A program made the translations under genes and the position numbers. The notes beneath the pieces are model-generated. The model did not search any database and was not told the DNA's origin. It was given only the letters and a program-made list of their open reading frames with translations. From an uncultured Agathobaculum sp. (lineage in GTDB: Bacteria > Bacillota > Clostridia > Oscillospirales > Butyricicoccaceae), in contig CAKSVR010000007.1 of NCBI GenBank assembly GCA_934504345.1, forward strand, positions 1 to 64,000: 64,000 nt of DNA. Reading direction: 5' to 3'. Shown piece after piece: positions 51,776-60,203 of this stretch (the first letter of the stretch is position 1; each line of letters starts with the position of its first letter).

Positions 51776-52444
51776 ATGTCCTTTATCAGTGTTTTTGATG
51801 TGCTGGGCCCGAATATGATCGGCCCGTCCAGCTCGCATACCGCCGGCGCCGCCGTTATCGCGTATCTGGCGCACAAGATGATCGCGCCGCCGCTCAAAAA
51901 GGTGGATTTCACCCTGTACGGCTCGTTCGCCAAGACCTACCACGGTCACGGCACCGACCGTGCTCTGCTTGGCGGCATCATGGGCTTCTCGACCGACGAC
52001 ACCCGCATCCGCAACTCGTTTTCCATCGCGACCGAGCGCGGCCTGTCCTACTCGTTCACGCCCTGTGAAACCGAAACCGATGTCCACCCGAACACGGTGG
52101 ACATCCGCATGGAGAACGCCGCCGGTCAGGTGATGACCATTCGCGGCGAGTCGCTCGGCGGCGGCAAATGCCGTATCGCGCGCATCAACGGCGTGGAAGT
52201 GGACTTCACCGGCGAATACAGCACGGTCATTGTCGTGCAGCAGGACAAGCCGGGCGTTGTGGCGCACATCACCAAGGTCCTGAGCGACAAGGGTGTCAAT
52301 ATTGCATTCATGCGCCTGTTCCGCGAGTCCAAGGGCAACACCGCCTACACCATCGTCGAGTCGGACGGCCATTTTCCCGAGGGCATTGCGGAACCGCTGC
52401 GCGATAACCCCAACGTCCACAACGTTATGATCATCGAACCGTAA
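51776..52444 (+). CDS. sdaAB: L-serine ammonia-lyase, iron-sulfur dependent, beta subunit
   Basis: The 222-residue subunit begins with VLGPNMIGPSSSHTAGA, which contacts the substrate carboxylate, and ends in an ACT domain (VVQQDKPGVVAHITKVL). It pairs with SdaAA to deaminate serine to pyruvate and ammonia. AAGGAG precedes the start; the gap to the transporter is 12 bases and to sdaAA 15 bases. Confidence 0.95.
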   Translation: MSFISVFDVLGPNMIGPSSSHTAGAAVIAYLAHKMIAPPLKKVDFTLYGSFAKTYHGHGTDRALLGGIMGFSTDDTRIRNSFSIATERGLSYSFTPCETETDVHPNTVDIRMENAAGQVMTIRGESLGGGKCRIARINGVEVDFTGEYSTVIVVQQDKPGVVAHITKVLSDKGVNIAFMRLFRESKGNTAYTIVESDGHFPEGIAEPLRDNPNVHNVMIIEP

Positions 52445-52459
52445 GGAGGAGGGACAGTC

Positions 52460-53329
52460 ATGGATTTCAAAAATGCATCCGAGCTGCTCGCGCTCTGTGC
52501 ACAGCAGCAACTCCCCATCTCCGAGATCATGCGCCGCCGCGAATGCAGACTGGGCGAAACCACCCGCGATGAGGTCATGCACCGCATGGCGCACGCGCTG
52601 GAGATCATGCGCTCTTCCGCGCTGACGCCGCTCAAAACGCCGGTCAAGTCCATGGGCGGGCTGATCGGCGGCGAGGCGAAAAAGCTGGCGCAGCACGCGG
52701 CCAAGGGCCGCTCCATCTGCGGCGATGTGCTGCACAAGGCGGCACAGTACGCGATGGCCGTCCTCGAGGTCAACGCCTCGATGGGCCTTATCGTGGCCGC
52801 GCCGACCGCAGGCAGCGCCGGTGTCCTGCCGGGTATGCTGTTCGCGCTTCAGGACTGCTACAATATTTCGGACGAGCGCCTCATCGATGCGCTGTTCAAC
52901 GCCGGTGCGGTCGGCTACCTCGCGATGCGTAACGCAACGGTCGCCGGTGCGGTCGGCGGCTGTCAGGCCGAGGTCGGCATTGCCTCCGCGATGGCGGCCA
53001 GCGCCGCTGTCGAGCTGATGGGCGGCACGCCCGCGCAGTGCCTCGATGCGGCCTCCACCGTGCTGATGAATATGCTCGGTCTGGTCTGCGACCCGGTCGG
53101 CGGTCTGGTCGAGTATCCGTGCCAGAACCGCAATGCGGCGGGCGTGGCAAACGCGCTCGTGGCCGCCGAGCTGGCCCTTGCGGGTATCCATCAGTTCATC
53201 CCGTTCGACGAAATGCTGGACACCATGTATGCGGTCGGCCGCCGCATCCCCATCGAGCTGCGCGAAACCGCCCTCGGCGGCTGCGCGACGACACCGTCCG
53301 CGTGCGCGCAGTGCGGGCTGTGCTCGTAA
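52460..53329 (+). CDS. sdaAA: L-serine ammonia-lyase, iron-sulfur dependent, alpha subunit
   Basis: The 289-residue catalytic subunit provides the 4Fe-4S cluster cysteines (GGCQAEVGIAS, VCDPVGGLVEYPCQNRN, and C-terminal GGCATTPSAC) and the substrate loop APTAGSAGVLPG. It acts with SdaAB in the cytoplasm. The operon transporter-sdaAB-sdaAA gives uptake and catabolism of serine as a pyruvate and nitrogen source and ends in a terminator at 53361. Confidence 0.96.
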   Translation: MDFKNASELLALCAQQQLPISEIMRRRECRLGETTRDEVMHRMAHALEIMRSSALTPLKTPVKSMGGLIGGEAKKLAQHAAKGRSICGDVLHKAAQYAMAVLEVNASMGLIVAAPTAGSAGVLPGMLFALQDCYNISDERLIDALFNAGAVGYLAMRNATVAGAVGGCQAEVGIASAMAASAAVELMGGTPAQCLDAASTVLMNMLGLVCDPVGGLVEYPCQNRNAAGVANALVAAELALAGIHQFIPFDEMLDTMYAVGRRIPIELRETALGGCATTPSACAQCGLCS

Positions 53330-53360
53330 AAACGACCTTATCTGATACACTTTATAGAGC

Positions 53361-53402
53361 AAAAGGACATTCCCACTTCTACTCCTCGGGAATGTCCTTT
53401 TG
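53361..53402 (+). terminator. Terminator of the serine operon
   Basis: AAAAGGACATTCCC pairs with GGGAATGTCCTTTT. Confidence 0.9.
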
Positions 53403-53506
53403 TGTTTTACTCCGGCAGGGATGCACAGGAATTATCCCCAGCCTGTTGATAACTTCTGTGGATTGCTCCGCAGGGCATGAAAAACGCGCAGCTTACGCTG
53501 CGCGTT

Positions 53507-53766
53507 TCAGGCTGTCGCGAAACTACAGTTTCGCCGACAAGCAGGAACGGACCGTGGGCCGTTCCAAAGTCGTCCGAAAGTTCCTGTATAGAAACTTTCT
53601 CCCTCTCAGGGTATAAAAACCGGCGCTATCCTTGCGCGGCTTCTCGGCCGCGCTGCGCTGGTACACGCCCTGCCTTTTTATGAATTTGCACGGCAAATTC
53701 TATTTCATGCGCGCTGCCGCGCGATATGATGAAATTGGTTCAATACCGACTTTTTTGACAAACTGA
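53507..53766 (-). repeat. Terminator-bracketed dispersed element, copy E (long mosaic form)
   Basis: This 260-bp copy on the minus strand has the same GC-rich extension of the central hairpin as copy A. Its left stem base is the short-form AAAAAGGCAGG while the right base is the long-form CCGGTTTTT, so the two no longer pair fully. Flanking hairpins (AAACGCGCAGC/GCTGCGCGTTT and GAAAAGCACAG/CTGTGCTTTTC) differ from each other. Confidence 0.9.
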
Positions 53767-53795
53767 GAAAAGCACAGCCGAAGCTGTGCTTTTCC
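53767..53795 (-). terminator. Terminator of the SLH peptidase gene
   Basis: GAAAAGCACAGC pairs with GCTGTGCTTTTC; it also forms the right hairpin bracketing element E. Confidence 0.8.
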
Positions 53796-53806
53796 GTGTC
53801 TGCCAT

Positions 53807-56797
53807 TTACTTTCCCATCTCGCAGAATCGCATGAGGATTGCGGCGACTTCTGCGCGGGTCGCGTTGTTCTTCGGGTTCAGCTTGCCGTCCGAGCCGTTG
53901 ACGATGTTGTTTTTGGCCGCCCACTGCATCGCGTTGACCGCGTATGCGCCGACGCTCGAAGCATCGGCAAAACCGTCCAGCTTGCCGTCCGCCGCCGGAG
54001 AACCGGTGCAGCGGTACAGCATGGTGACGAGCTGCTCACGGGTGATGTTCGCAGTCGGCTTGGTGCCGTCGGAAACGCCGTTTGCCTTGGCCCAGTCCAT
54101 GCCTGCCTGATACCACGGCGTGCTGCCGGTGGTGTTCTCGCCCGCATGGCGTGCGAGAACCGTCATCAGCATTCCGCGGGTGGTCGCTGCTTTCGGCGAG
54201 AACGTATTCGCGCTCGTGCCGCTCATCAGGCCCTTGTTATAGGCATACTTGACTGCCTCGGCGTACCATGCGCCGTCCGCAACGTCCGCGAACACCTTGT
54301 TCTCTGCGGCGGCGGACATCTTCGCAGTGGATTTCCCCTCTGCCACCGGGATAACGGCGGACAGCGCGCTGTTCTGGAGCGTGATGCCGTAATTCTCGGT
54401 GTACTCGGCCATGCCCGGCTCATAGGTGTAGATAACCAGCGCCAGCTTGTGGCCTGCCTTTACGGTGTAGTAGTTCGGCTGGAGATATACGGTGTAGTTG
54501 TGATACTCGCCGTCCTTGAGCTCGATCTTCTTAGCCGCGGAGGCGGAAGCAAAGCCTGCATCCGGGTTGGCAAGGTCGATCCAGCCGCGTGCAATGATCT
54601 TATACTTGGACTCGACCTGCTTGAGGTTGATAACGGCGTAATCCTCTGCGCCGCTGCCCGTCCAGTTCATCTCGCCGGTCTTTTCCTCGGTGATGCGGGT
54701 GGTATAGCTCGGGAATGCGGTGTCGGATACATCGACCAGCATCGCGCTCATCATCAGCGCATCGCGGCTGCCGGTGTCCGCATCGAGCAGCTCGGCCTGA
54801 GAAGCCTTGTTCGCCGTGCTGCGGTTCGCCGGGTTCATGATCTCCTCGTGGTCCGCGCCGCGCGGAGCGTCAGCGGTGCCCGTGCTCTCCACTGCCTGCT
54901 GACCCAGATGCTGGATCGGTGCAGCGGTGATGTTCACCTTGACCGTGCCCTTGATAACGGTATCCTTTGCGACTGCACTGGTGTACATCGCGCTCGCGGA
55001 GGTGGAACCGCCGGTGAACGCAGCCTGCCAGTCATCCATACCGGTCATGTCGCTGCTGATGGTGGTCGTGCCGGAGGCCGTGTTCGTCAGGGTCAGCGTA
55101 TTTTTATACGCCTCGGCGGCATCCGAAGTCGGCCAGCTCTTCAGCGTGGTCCAGCTGCCGTCCGTGTTGTTCTGCACGGTGACAGCGGCCATGTTCTCTG
55201 CGCCGTTGTTCTGGCCGTACAGATAGTGGCTGAACCAACGGTTCAGGATGCTGTTGTACGATACGCCGTCGATCAGCAGAGAAGTCTTGTGCGAGTCGTA
55301 ATCCGGGGTGATATGTGCGCTCTGGTGCAGCAGCAGCTTGACATTCTGGCCTGCATCCTTGAATGCATCGTACATCAGCTGGAACTGCTTGGTGCGTACA
55401 TTGTCATCGTTCAGGCCGTGAACAATGAGCGCCGGGCAGCTGAAATGATTGTAGCGCGTGGTGGACGAAGTGCCTTCCTTGCCGGTATTGCCCGCCGTGT
55501 AATCGCGGGTCGCCCAGTGCGCGCCGTAGTCGCCGTTCAGCGCCATCTGGTCGTTGTAGATGCGGTTGAGGTACTTCTGGTACACGCTCTTCATGCTGTT
55601 CCAGTCGTCCTCGTCGATATAACGGCCGTTGCAGTAGAAGCCGAGGTCGTCCGAGTACGCCGGGTTCGTATCGGTGGAGATGCCCTGCGAATTGGTGTAC
55701 TCATACCAGCTTGCGATGCCTGCGACCGGAACGATGGTTTCCAGGCCCTTGACACCGGTGGAAGCGACTGCGAAATCGGTCGTGCCGCCGTAGGAACGGC
55801 CGGTCATGGCAACCTTGCCGTTCGACCAGTCCGCCTTGATCTCGATGCTGCCGGTCTTGTCGGTGTAGGCCGCGCGGTCGCCGGTCAGCCACTCGATCAC
55901 GCACTTGAACGCATCGGTTTCCACATCCGCGCCGCAGGTTTCGAGGCCCTCAGAGCCCAGTGTGCCCAGTCCGCCGACCTCAACGGCTGCGTAGCCGCGC
56001 ACGAGGAAATAGTCGTACCAGTCGAGGTCCTCATAGTCGTAGAAGTAGTCCTTGTTCTCCATGTCGCTCTCATACGGGCTGACATAGTACCATTCGTCGG
56101 CAGTGGCATTCTTGGCCGCATCCATCGTGGTGGCCGTGCCCTTTGCGGTGCGGGCTGCCGGCTGCTTGTACAGATCGTTCAGATCGTAGCCCAGATCGCC
56201 GTCCTTGTAGGTGAAATCACGGGCCTCGCCGTTATCCGTGCAGCCGGTGATGTACGGACGGGCATCGTAGACAGTCGCGGCCTGATATTTGCCCTCTGCC
56301 GCAGCACGGGGAAGCTGCACCAGTGCCTTTACCAGATCGAGCTTGCCATCGTTATCGGTATCGTAGTTGGTTTCAACGTAAACCGAATAGCGAATGATGT
56401 CGCTCGTGTCGTTGCTGTAACCCTTGTCCGTGGGTACGCCGCTCGTGTACGGATAGATCGGCTGTGCCTCACCGTTGACGAACAGCGGCGTGCCATTCTC
56501 GATCGCGGTCTTCAGGCCGATCTCGTCCGCCTTGGCCTGCATGGCGGCCTTTGCATCCGCCGTGCAGACGGCATCCGCTTTGAAATCGTCACCGGCGATG
56601 GTGAGCGACTGCGCCATCGCAATGTAGTCGCTGTCACCGTTCGGGAACTGCTTTTCTTGTATTCCTGCCTCCAGCAGGATGCTCTTGACCGCATCCAGCT
56701 GCGTTTCTGCCGCGGTGCTGTCCACAGCGCCCGCCTGACAGGTGAACGACAGGATCATCGAAAGCACCAGCGCAAGGCTGGCCACTCTCTTTCTCAT
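53807..56797 (-). CDS. Secreted S15-family X-Pro dipeptidyl peptidase with three SLH domains
   Basis: The 996-residue protein has a signal peptide (MRKRVASLALVLSMILSF, cleavage after AGA), an alpha/beta-hydrolase catalytic domain with the serine elbow GRSYGGTTDF (about residue 335), Asp in HGLNDDNV and His in LLHQSAHITPD, a C-terminal beta domain, and three S-layer-homology repeats from about residue 795 (FADVADGAWYAEAVKYAYNK and successors). It would release X-Pro dipeptides at the cell surface while bound to cell-wall polymer. AGAGGGAG precedes the start and a good promoter lies upstream. A shorter SLH gene remnant follows upstream at 56957. Confidence 0.93.
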   Translation of the reverse strand: MRKRVASLALVLSMILSFTCQAGAVDSTAAETQLDAVKSILLEAGIQEKQFPNGDSDYIAMAQSLTIAGDDFKADAVCTADAKAAMQAKADEIGLKTAIENGTPLFVNGEAQPIYPYTSGVPTDKGYSNDTSDIIRYSVYVETNYDTDNDGKLDLVKALVQLPRAAAEGKYQAATVYDARPYITGCTDNGEARDFTYKDGDLGYDLNDLYKQPAARTAKGTATTMDAAKNATADEWYYVSPYESDMENKDYFYDYEDLDWYDYFLVRGYAAVEVGGLGTLGSEGLETCGADVETDAFKCVIEWLTGDRAAYTDKTGSIEIKADWSNGKVAMTGRSYGGTTDFAVASTGVKGLETIVPVAGIASWYEYTNSQGISTDTNPAYSDDLGFYCNGRYIDEDDWNSMKSVYQKYLNRIYNDQMALNGDYGAHWATRDYTAGNTGKEGTSSTTRYNHFSCPALIVHGLNDDNVRTKQFQLMYDAFKDAGQNVKLLLHQSAHITPDYDSHKTSLLIDGVSYNSILNRWFSHYLYGQNNGAENMAAVTVQNNTDGSWTTLKSWPTSDAAEAYKNTLTLTNTASGTTTISSDMTGMDDWQAAFTGGSTSASAMYTSAVAKDTVIKGTVKVNITAAPIQHLGQQAVESTGTADAPRGADHEEIMNPANRSTANKASQAELLDADTGSRDALMMSAMLVDVSDTAFPSYTTRITEEKTGEMNWTGSGAEDYAVINLKQVESKYKIIARGWIDLANPDAGFASASAAKKIELKDGEYHNYTVYLQPNYYTVKAGHKLALVIYTYEPGMAEYTENYGITLQNSALSAVIPVAEGKSTAKMSAAAENKVFADVADGAWYAEAVKYAYNKGLMSGTSANTFSPKAATTRGMLMTVLARHAGENTTGSTPWYQAGMDWAKANGVSDGTKPTANITREQLVTMLYRCTGSPAADGKLDGFADASSVGAYAVNAMQWAAKNNIVNGSDGKLNPKNNATRAEVAAILMRFCEMGK

Positions 56798-56903
56798 GTG
56801 TACTCCCTCTTTCGTGGTAAATATAGGTTTTTCGCACCTGTCTTTCCCCATTTTCGGATGCATACTTCTGCGTTCATCCGAATTTTCATACAGATACCTA
56901 TTT

Positions 56904-56932
56904 AATATAGTGGTTTGGCGTGGGAAAGTCAA
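56904..56932 (-). promoter_or_regulatory. Promoter of the SLH peptidase gene
   Basis: On the minus strand TTGACT and TATATT are separated by 17 bases. Confidence 0.75.
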
Positions 56933-56956
56933 GGGCTGACGGCTCATCTTTTCGCT

Positions 56957-57277
56957 TCAAGAAAAAGATAAGCTGAACAACCGGCCGCCGGTGATGTCCT
57001 TGTCAGCGGCCCACTTGACTGCATCATAGAAGTAATCGTTTGCGGTCACATCGTCGAACGGAGAGGTTTCCGGCTTGGTTTCCTCGATCTTGCTGAACAA
57101 CGGCATAACCGTTATCTTGCTCGACGGCATGGTGAACGTATACTTGCCGTTGCCGCCGCTGACAGTGATGCTCTTGCCGTTCTTGTCGGTCGCGGTGACA
57201 GAATTTTCATCCGCCGGAAAGTGCAGTTCCAGCGAGCCGCGCCAGAGAGCAGCAGCAGCCATCCTTACGCGGCGCAC
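56957..57277 (-). pseudogene. Remnant of an SLH-domain surface protein
   Basis: The frame encodes an immunoglobulin-like segment (VTATDKNGKSITVSGGNGKY) and then the first half of an SLH domain (SPFDDVTANDYFYDAVKWAA, DKDITGG), breaking off into unrelated sequence and a stop. No start signal or further SLH repeats are present. It is what is left of a larger surface protein, perhaps deleted by recombination with neighbouring SLH sequence. Confidence 0.75.
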
Positions 57278-57300
57278 ACCTGCCGTTTCCGCATCCGCCC

Positions 57301-57329
57301 TTGAAAATCCTCCAGATTTAGCCTATAAT
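57301..57329 (+). promoter_or_regulatory. Promoter of the sigma factor operon
   Basis: TTGAAA and TATAAT are separated by 17 bases, a housekeeping-type promoter. Confidence 0.7.
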
Positions 57330-57364
57330 ACTGACAACGCAGCAGGTGAAAGGGCGTGAGCAGC

Positions 57365-57913
57365 ATGACCTCGGACGAACAGCTTTACAGACAGTATCTC
57401 AGCGGCGACGATGCCGGGCTCGAGGCGCTCATGCGCCGGTACGGCGACCCGCTGACCTTATATATCAACGGCTATCTGCACGATGTCCACGAGGCCGAGG
57501 ATCTGATGCTCGAGGTTTTTTCCTATCTGTTCGCGAAAAAACCCCGTATCCGGGAGGGCGGCTTCAAGGCGTATCTGTACAAGGCGGCGCGGCACATGGC
57601 GCTGCGGCACAAGAGCCGGCGGCGGCAGCTGTTCAGCCTCGACGACCTGACCCACGAGCCGGACGGCCGGGCGCTGGCCGACGAGGTCGTCCACACACGG
57701 GAGCGCGACCGGATTCTGCACTGCTGCATGGAGGAGCTCAACCCGGATTACCGGGAGGCGCTGTATCTGACCTATTTCGAGGGCATGAGCTACGCGCAGG
57801 CCGCCGAAGTCATGGGCAAAAGCGTGAAACAGATCACCAACATGGTGTATCGCGGAAAAGAACGTCTGCGCGGATTACTGGAACGGGAGGGAATCGCCAA
57901 TGCGGAGCCATGA
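57365..57913 (+). CDS. ECF-type RNA polymerase sigma factor
   Basis: The roughly 182-residue protein has a sigma-2 domain (LEALMRRYGDPLTLYINGYL, DVHEAEDLMLEVFSYL) and a sigma-4 helix-turn-helix (YREALYLTYFEGMSYAQAAE, VMGKSVKQITNMVYRGKERL). It heads an operon with a small two-TM protein, a membrane sensor and a PrsW protease, all overlapping. It would be released after cleavage of an anti-sigma factor. The start may instead be the GTG three codons upstream, which has AGGTGA before it. Confidence 0.88.
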   Translation: MTSDEQLYRQYLSGDDAGLEALMRRYGDPLTLYINGYLHDVHEAEDLMLEVFSYLFAKKPRIREGGFKAYLYKAARHMALRHKSRRRQLFSLDDLTHEPDGRALADEVVHTRERDRILHCCMEELNPDYREALYLTYFEGMSYAQAAEVMGKSVKQITNMVYRGKERLRGLLEREGIANAEP

Positions 57914-58256
57914 AGAACGGATCGCCGAGGTAAAGCGGCGCATCGCAGAGAAAGAACGCCAGCAACAGCGGCGGCGCGGCAGCATCGCGGCGGTGTCCGG
58001 CATTGCGGCGTGCCTTGCCGTCATTATCGGCGCGGCGCTCGCGATGCCCGGCATCATCGAGCAGGCCCGGCCGGATACCTCCGGCGGCTATGTCACGGCC
58101 GCGACCATGCTGGCCGGCAGCAGCGCGCTCGGCTATATCGTGATCGGCCTGCTGGCCTTTGTGCTCGGCGTGTGCGTCACCATCCTGTGCTTCCGCATCC
58201 GTCTGCTGCACCGCGAAGAACACACGGAGGAGGACTCGCATGGAACTCGTCAGTAA
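57900..58256 (+). CDS. Small two-TM membrane protein, candidate anti-sigma factor
   Basis: The 118-residue protein has a basic cytoplasmic N-terminus (SHEERIAEVKRRIAEKERQQ), a membrane helix (about 30-50), a short outside loop and a second helix (about 75-100) with a charged tail. It overlaps the sigma gene by 14 bases. The protein at 59877 is built the same way (GGYVxxxxxAF, LGVCVTILCFR-like second helix). Position next to an ECF sigma and a PrsW protease suggests an anti-sigma function, but the cytoplasmic part is shorter than usual. Confidence 0.75.
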   Translation: MRSHEERIAEVKRRIAEKERQQQRRRGSIAAVSGIAACLAVIIGAALAMPGIIEQARPDTSGGYVTAATMLAGSSALGYIVIGLLAFVLGVCVTILCFRIRLLHREEHTEEDSHGTRQ

Positions 58257-58866
58257 TCTGCTGCAATTTGCTGTCACGCTGATCGGGTTCTGTCTGAACG
58301 GCCTCCGCTATCTCCGCCGCCGCACACAGCCGCGCTTTCTGCTGACCTGTTTTTACGGCTGTTTTGCGCTCGGTTCGCTCTACTGGACACTGTATCTCGC
58401 CCTGTTCGACACCACGCCGCAGGTTTTCTACGTTTCCGAGTTCGGATGGGTCGCAAGCGTGGTCTTTCTCTATCTGCTGCAATACACCCTCGCCTCCGCT
58501 GAGGAACGCCGCTTTCCCTGCCGCAAAGCGTGGCTCTCTCTGCTGGTCGGCGTGCCGCTGTGTGTCTTTTACTGCACGCACGGCGATATTCTCTCCAACC
58601 TGTTCTGGTGCGGCATGATGATGCTGGTTTCGTACCGCGCCATCCGCGGCTTTGCTTTCGCCTGTGTGCAGACCGGCGAGGCGCGAAACCGACGGTATTT
58701 CCATCTCGCGGTGCTGTGCTACGCCGCAGCGGAATACGCCCTGTGGACTGCCGGATGCTTCTGGCCGGGCGATTCCGTCACGAGCCCGTACTGCTGGTGC
58801 GACCTGCTGCTGACGGGCTGTTTGTTCGGGCTGCTGCCTGCAACGGAAAAGGCGGTGCAGGCATGA
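58240..58866 (+). CDS. Multi-pass membrane protein, possible sensor
   Basis: The 208-residue protein has about six to seven hydrophobic segments (MELVSNLLQFAVTLIGFCL; CGMMMLVSYRAIRGFAFA) with many cysteines and no recognised domain. GGAGGAG precedes the ATG, which overlaps the two-TM protein gene; its stop overlaps the PrsW start as ATGA. Operon position suggests it senses the envelope signal or serves as a scaffold for the PrsW cascade. Confidence 0.75.
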   Translation: MELVSNLLQFAVTLIGFCLNGLRYLRRRTQPRFLLTCFYGCFALGSLYWTLYLALFDTTPQVFYVSEFGWVASVVFLYLLQYTLASAEERRFPCRKAWLSLLVGVPLCVFYCTHGDILSNLFWCGMMMLVSYRAIRGFAFACVQTGEARNRRYFHLAVLCYAAAEYALWTAGCFWPGDSVTSPYCWCDLLLTGCLFGLLPATEKAVQA

Positions 58867-59486
58867 CGTACATCGAGAACGTATTCCTCTGCATGGCCGC
58901 GCCTCTGCTCATCGCCGCGCTGTGCATGGGCAGACGGCAGACGAAATTCTTTCTGTTCTGCCTTGCAGGCATGGGCGCCTGCCTGCTTTCCGCCTACATC
59001 AACACGTTTTTCGCCGCGCTCTACGGCGCGGACACCTTTTCCGCCACGGTCGAGATCGCGCCGGTGGTCGAAGAGGTGATGAAGCTGCTCCCGCTGTTCT
59101 TCTACCTGCTCGTGTTCGAGCCCAAGGCCGGGCAGATCAAGCTGGCCGCCGTTATCACCGCGCTGTCGTTCGCAACGTTTGAGAACATCTGTTACCTGAT
59201 CCAGAACGGCGCCGGACACTTTTCGTTCATTTTCTTCCGGGGCATCGGCACGGGCGCGATGCACGTTATCTGCGGCGCCATCATCGGCGGCGGGCTGGCG
59301 TATGTCTGGCAGCGCACCTGGCTGAAGATCGCCGGGACCTGCGGCCTGCTGGGCGCGGCCATCACCTTTCACGCGATCTACAATCTGCTCATCGCCTGCG
59401 GCGGTGCGGTGCAGTACGCCGCCTACCTCCTGCCGGTGCTCATCCTGACGATCGGCAAGCTGGCCGCCCGGCGGCTGTCACAATAG
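58863..59486 (+). CDS. prsW: PrsW-family intramembrane protease
   Basis: The 207-residue protein has about seven membrane helices and the glutamate-zinc-type CAAX/PrsW motifs: EEVMKLLPLFFY (E-E-x-x-K), SFATFENICYL, GAMHVICGAIIGGG and a last histidine in TFHAIYNLL. PrsW in Bacillus makes the first cut in the RsiW anti-sigma factor. With the sigma factor and candidate anti-sigma in the same operon, a self-contained signal-transducing proteolysis circuit is indicated. Confidence 0.9.
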   Translation: MTYIENVFLCMAAPLLIAALCMGRRQTKFFLFCLAGMGACLLSAYINTFFAALYGADTFSATVEIAPVVEEVMKLLPLFFYLLVFEPKAGQIKLAAVITALSFATFENICYLIQNGAGHFSFIFFRGIGTGAMHVICGAIIGGGLAYVWQRTWLKIAGTCGLLGAAITFHAIYNLLIACGGAVQYAAYLLPVLILTIGKLAARRLSQ

Positions 59487-59500
59487 CATAGCGGCGTTAC

Positions 59501-59524
59501 AGAAGCTGCCCTTTGGGCAGCTTC
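59501..59524 (+). terminator. Terminator of the sigma-prsW operon and left hairpin of copy F
   Basis: AGAAGCTGCCC pairs with GGGCAGCTTCT; the hairpin is repeated exactly beyond the element at 59749. Confidence 0.8.
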
Positions 59525-59748
59525 TCAGTTTGCCGAAAAAGTCTGTACTGAACCAGCTCTATACTATCGCGCGGCAGCGCGCGTTAAATAGAATTTGCTT
59601 TGCAAATTCATAAAAAGGCAGGGCGTGTACCTGCCTTTTTATACCCTGAGAGGGAGAAAGTTTCTATACAGGAACTTTCGGACGACTTTGGAACGGCCTA
59701 CGGTCCGTTCCTGCTTGTCGGCGAAACTGTAGTTTCGCGACAGCCTGA
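59525..59748 (+). repeat. Terminator-bracketed dispersed element, copy F
   Basis: This 224-bp short-form copy on the plus strand has central stem AAAAAGGCAGG/CCTGCCTTTTT and end stem GAAACT/AGTTTC. The hairpin GAAGCTGCCC/GGGCAGCTTC occurs identically on both sides, the clearest case of a duplicated flank. Confidence 0.92.
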
Positions 59749-59777
59749 GAAGCTGCCCTTTGGGCAGCTTCTTTTAT
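59749..59777 (+). terminator. Duplicate terminator on the right of copy F
   Basis: AGAAGCTGCCC pairs with GGGCAGCTTCT and is followed by TTTTATTTT, making it a better terminator than the left copy. Confidence 0.8.
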
Positions 59778-59876
59778 TTTGCAGATTTTTTCGATTGCAG
59801 GTGAGAGTTTTTCCGATTTTTTGTACCTGAGTAAGTGAAAGGCTTTTGCTCAGCATTCCGGAAAGGAGGCTCGGAG

Positions 59877-60203
59877 ATGTACGATACCGGTAAGCGTGTC
59901 GAGCTGGTGAAAAAGCGCATCGCGAAACACCGCCGCCGCTGGCTGCGGCGCAGCATCTGCCGCCTGTCCGTGCTGTGCATCCTGCTGTCAGCGGCCCTTA
60001 CGGGCGTGAGCACGCTGCTGCCGACACACCCGCTCGAGGCGGCGGGACTGTACGGCGCGCTCCTGCTGCACGAGGATGCGGGCGGCTATGTGGCCGTGGG
60101 CGTGGCGGCATTCACCCTTGCCGTGGTGCTGACCGTTCTCTGTATGCGGCTGCACGAGCGCGGCAAACAAAAACACGAACAAAAGGAGGAGAACTCACCA
60201 TGA
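59877..60203 (+). CDS. Small two-TM membrane protein, paralog of the one at 57900
   Basis: The 108-residue protein has a strongly basic start (RVELVKKRIAKHRRRWLRR), a first helix (about 27-47), an outside loop containing LLHEDAGGYVA and a second helix (VGVAAFTLAVVLTVLCMRL) with a charged tail. It resembles the protein at 57900 throughout. AAAGGAGG precedes the start and its stop overlaps the start of the large secreted protein (ATGA), so the two are coupled. It may be a second anti-sigma or a secretion or anchoring partner. Confidence 0.75.
   Translation: MYDTGKRVELVKKRIAKHRRRWLRRSICRLSVLCILLSAALTGVSTLLPTHPLEAAGLYGALLLHEDAGGYVAVGVAAFTLAVVLTVLCMRLHERGKQKHEQKEENSP

Noticed and set aside
53786..56905. 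Frame of over 1000 codons opposite the SLH peptidase gene
   Set aside because: It is antisense to a clearly coding gene with signal peptide and catalytic motifs, so it is a shadow; the same holds for long antisense frames at 5107, 9906, 24366, 46579, 50813 and 61193.
59600..59830. Possible small protein inside the dispersed element (reads EREKVSIQELSDDFG)
   Set aside because: The frame is open in short copies but is changed in the long ones, starts only at non-ATG codons and lacks a ribosome site. The paired changes follow RNA stems, not codons.
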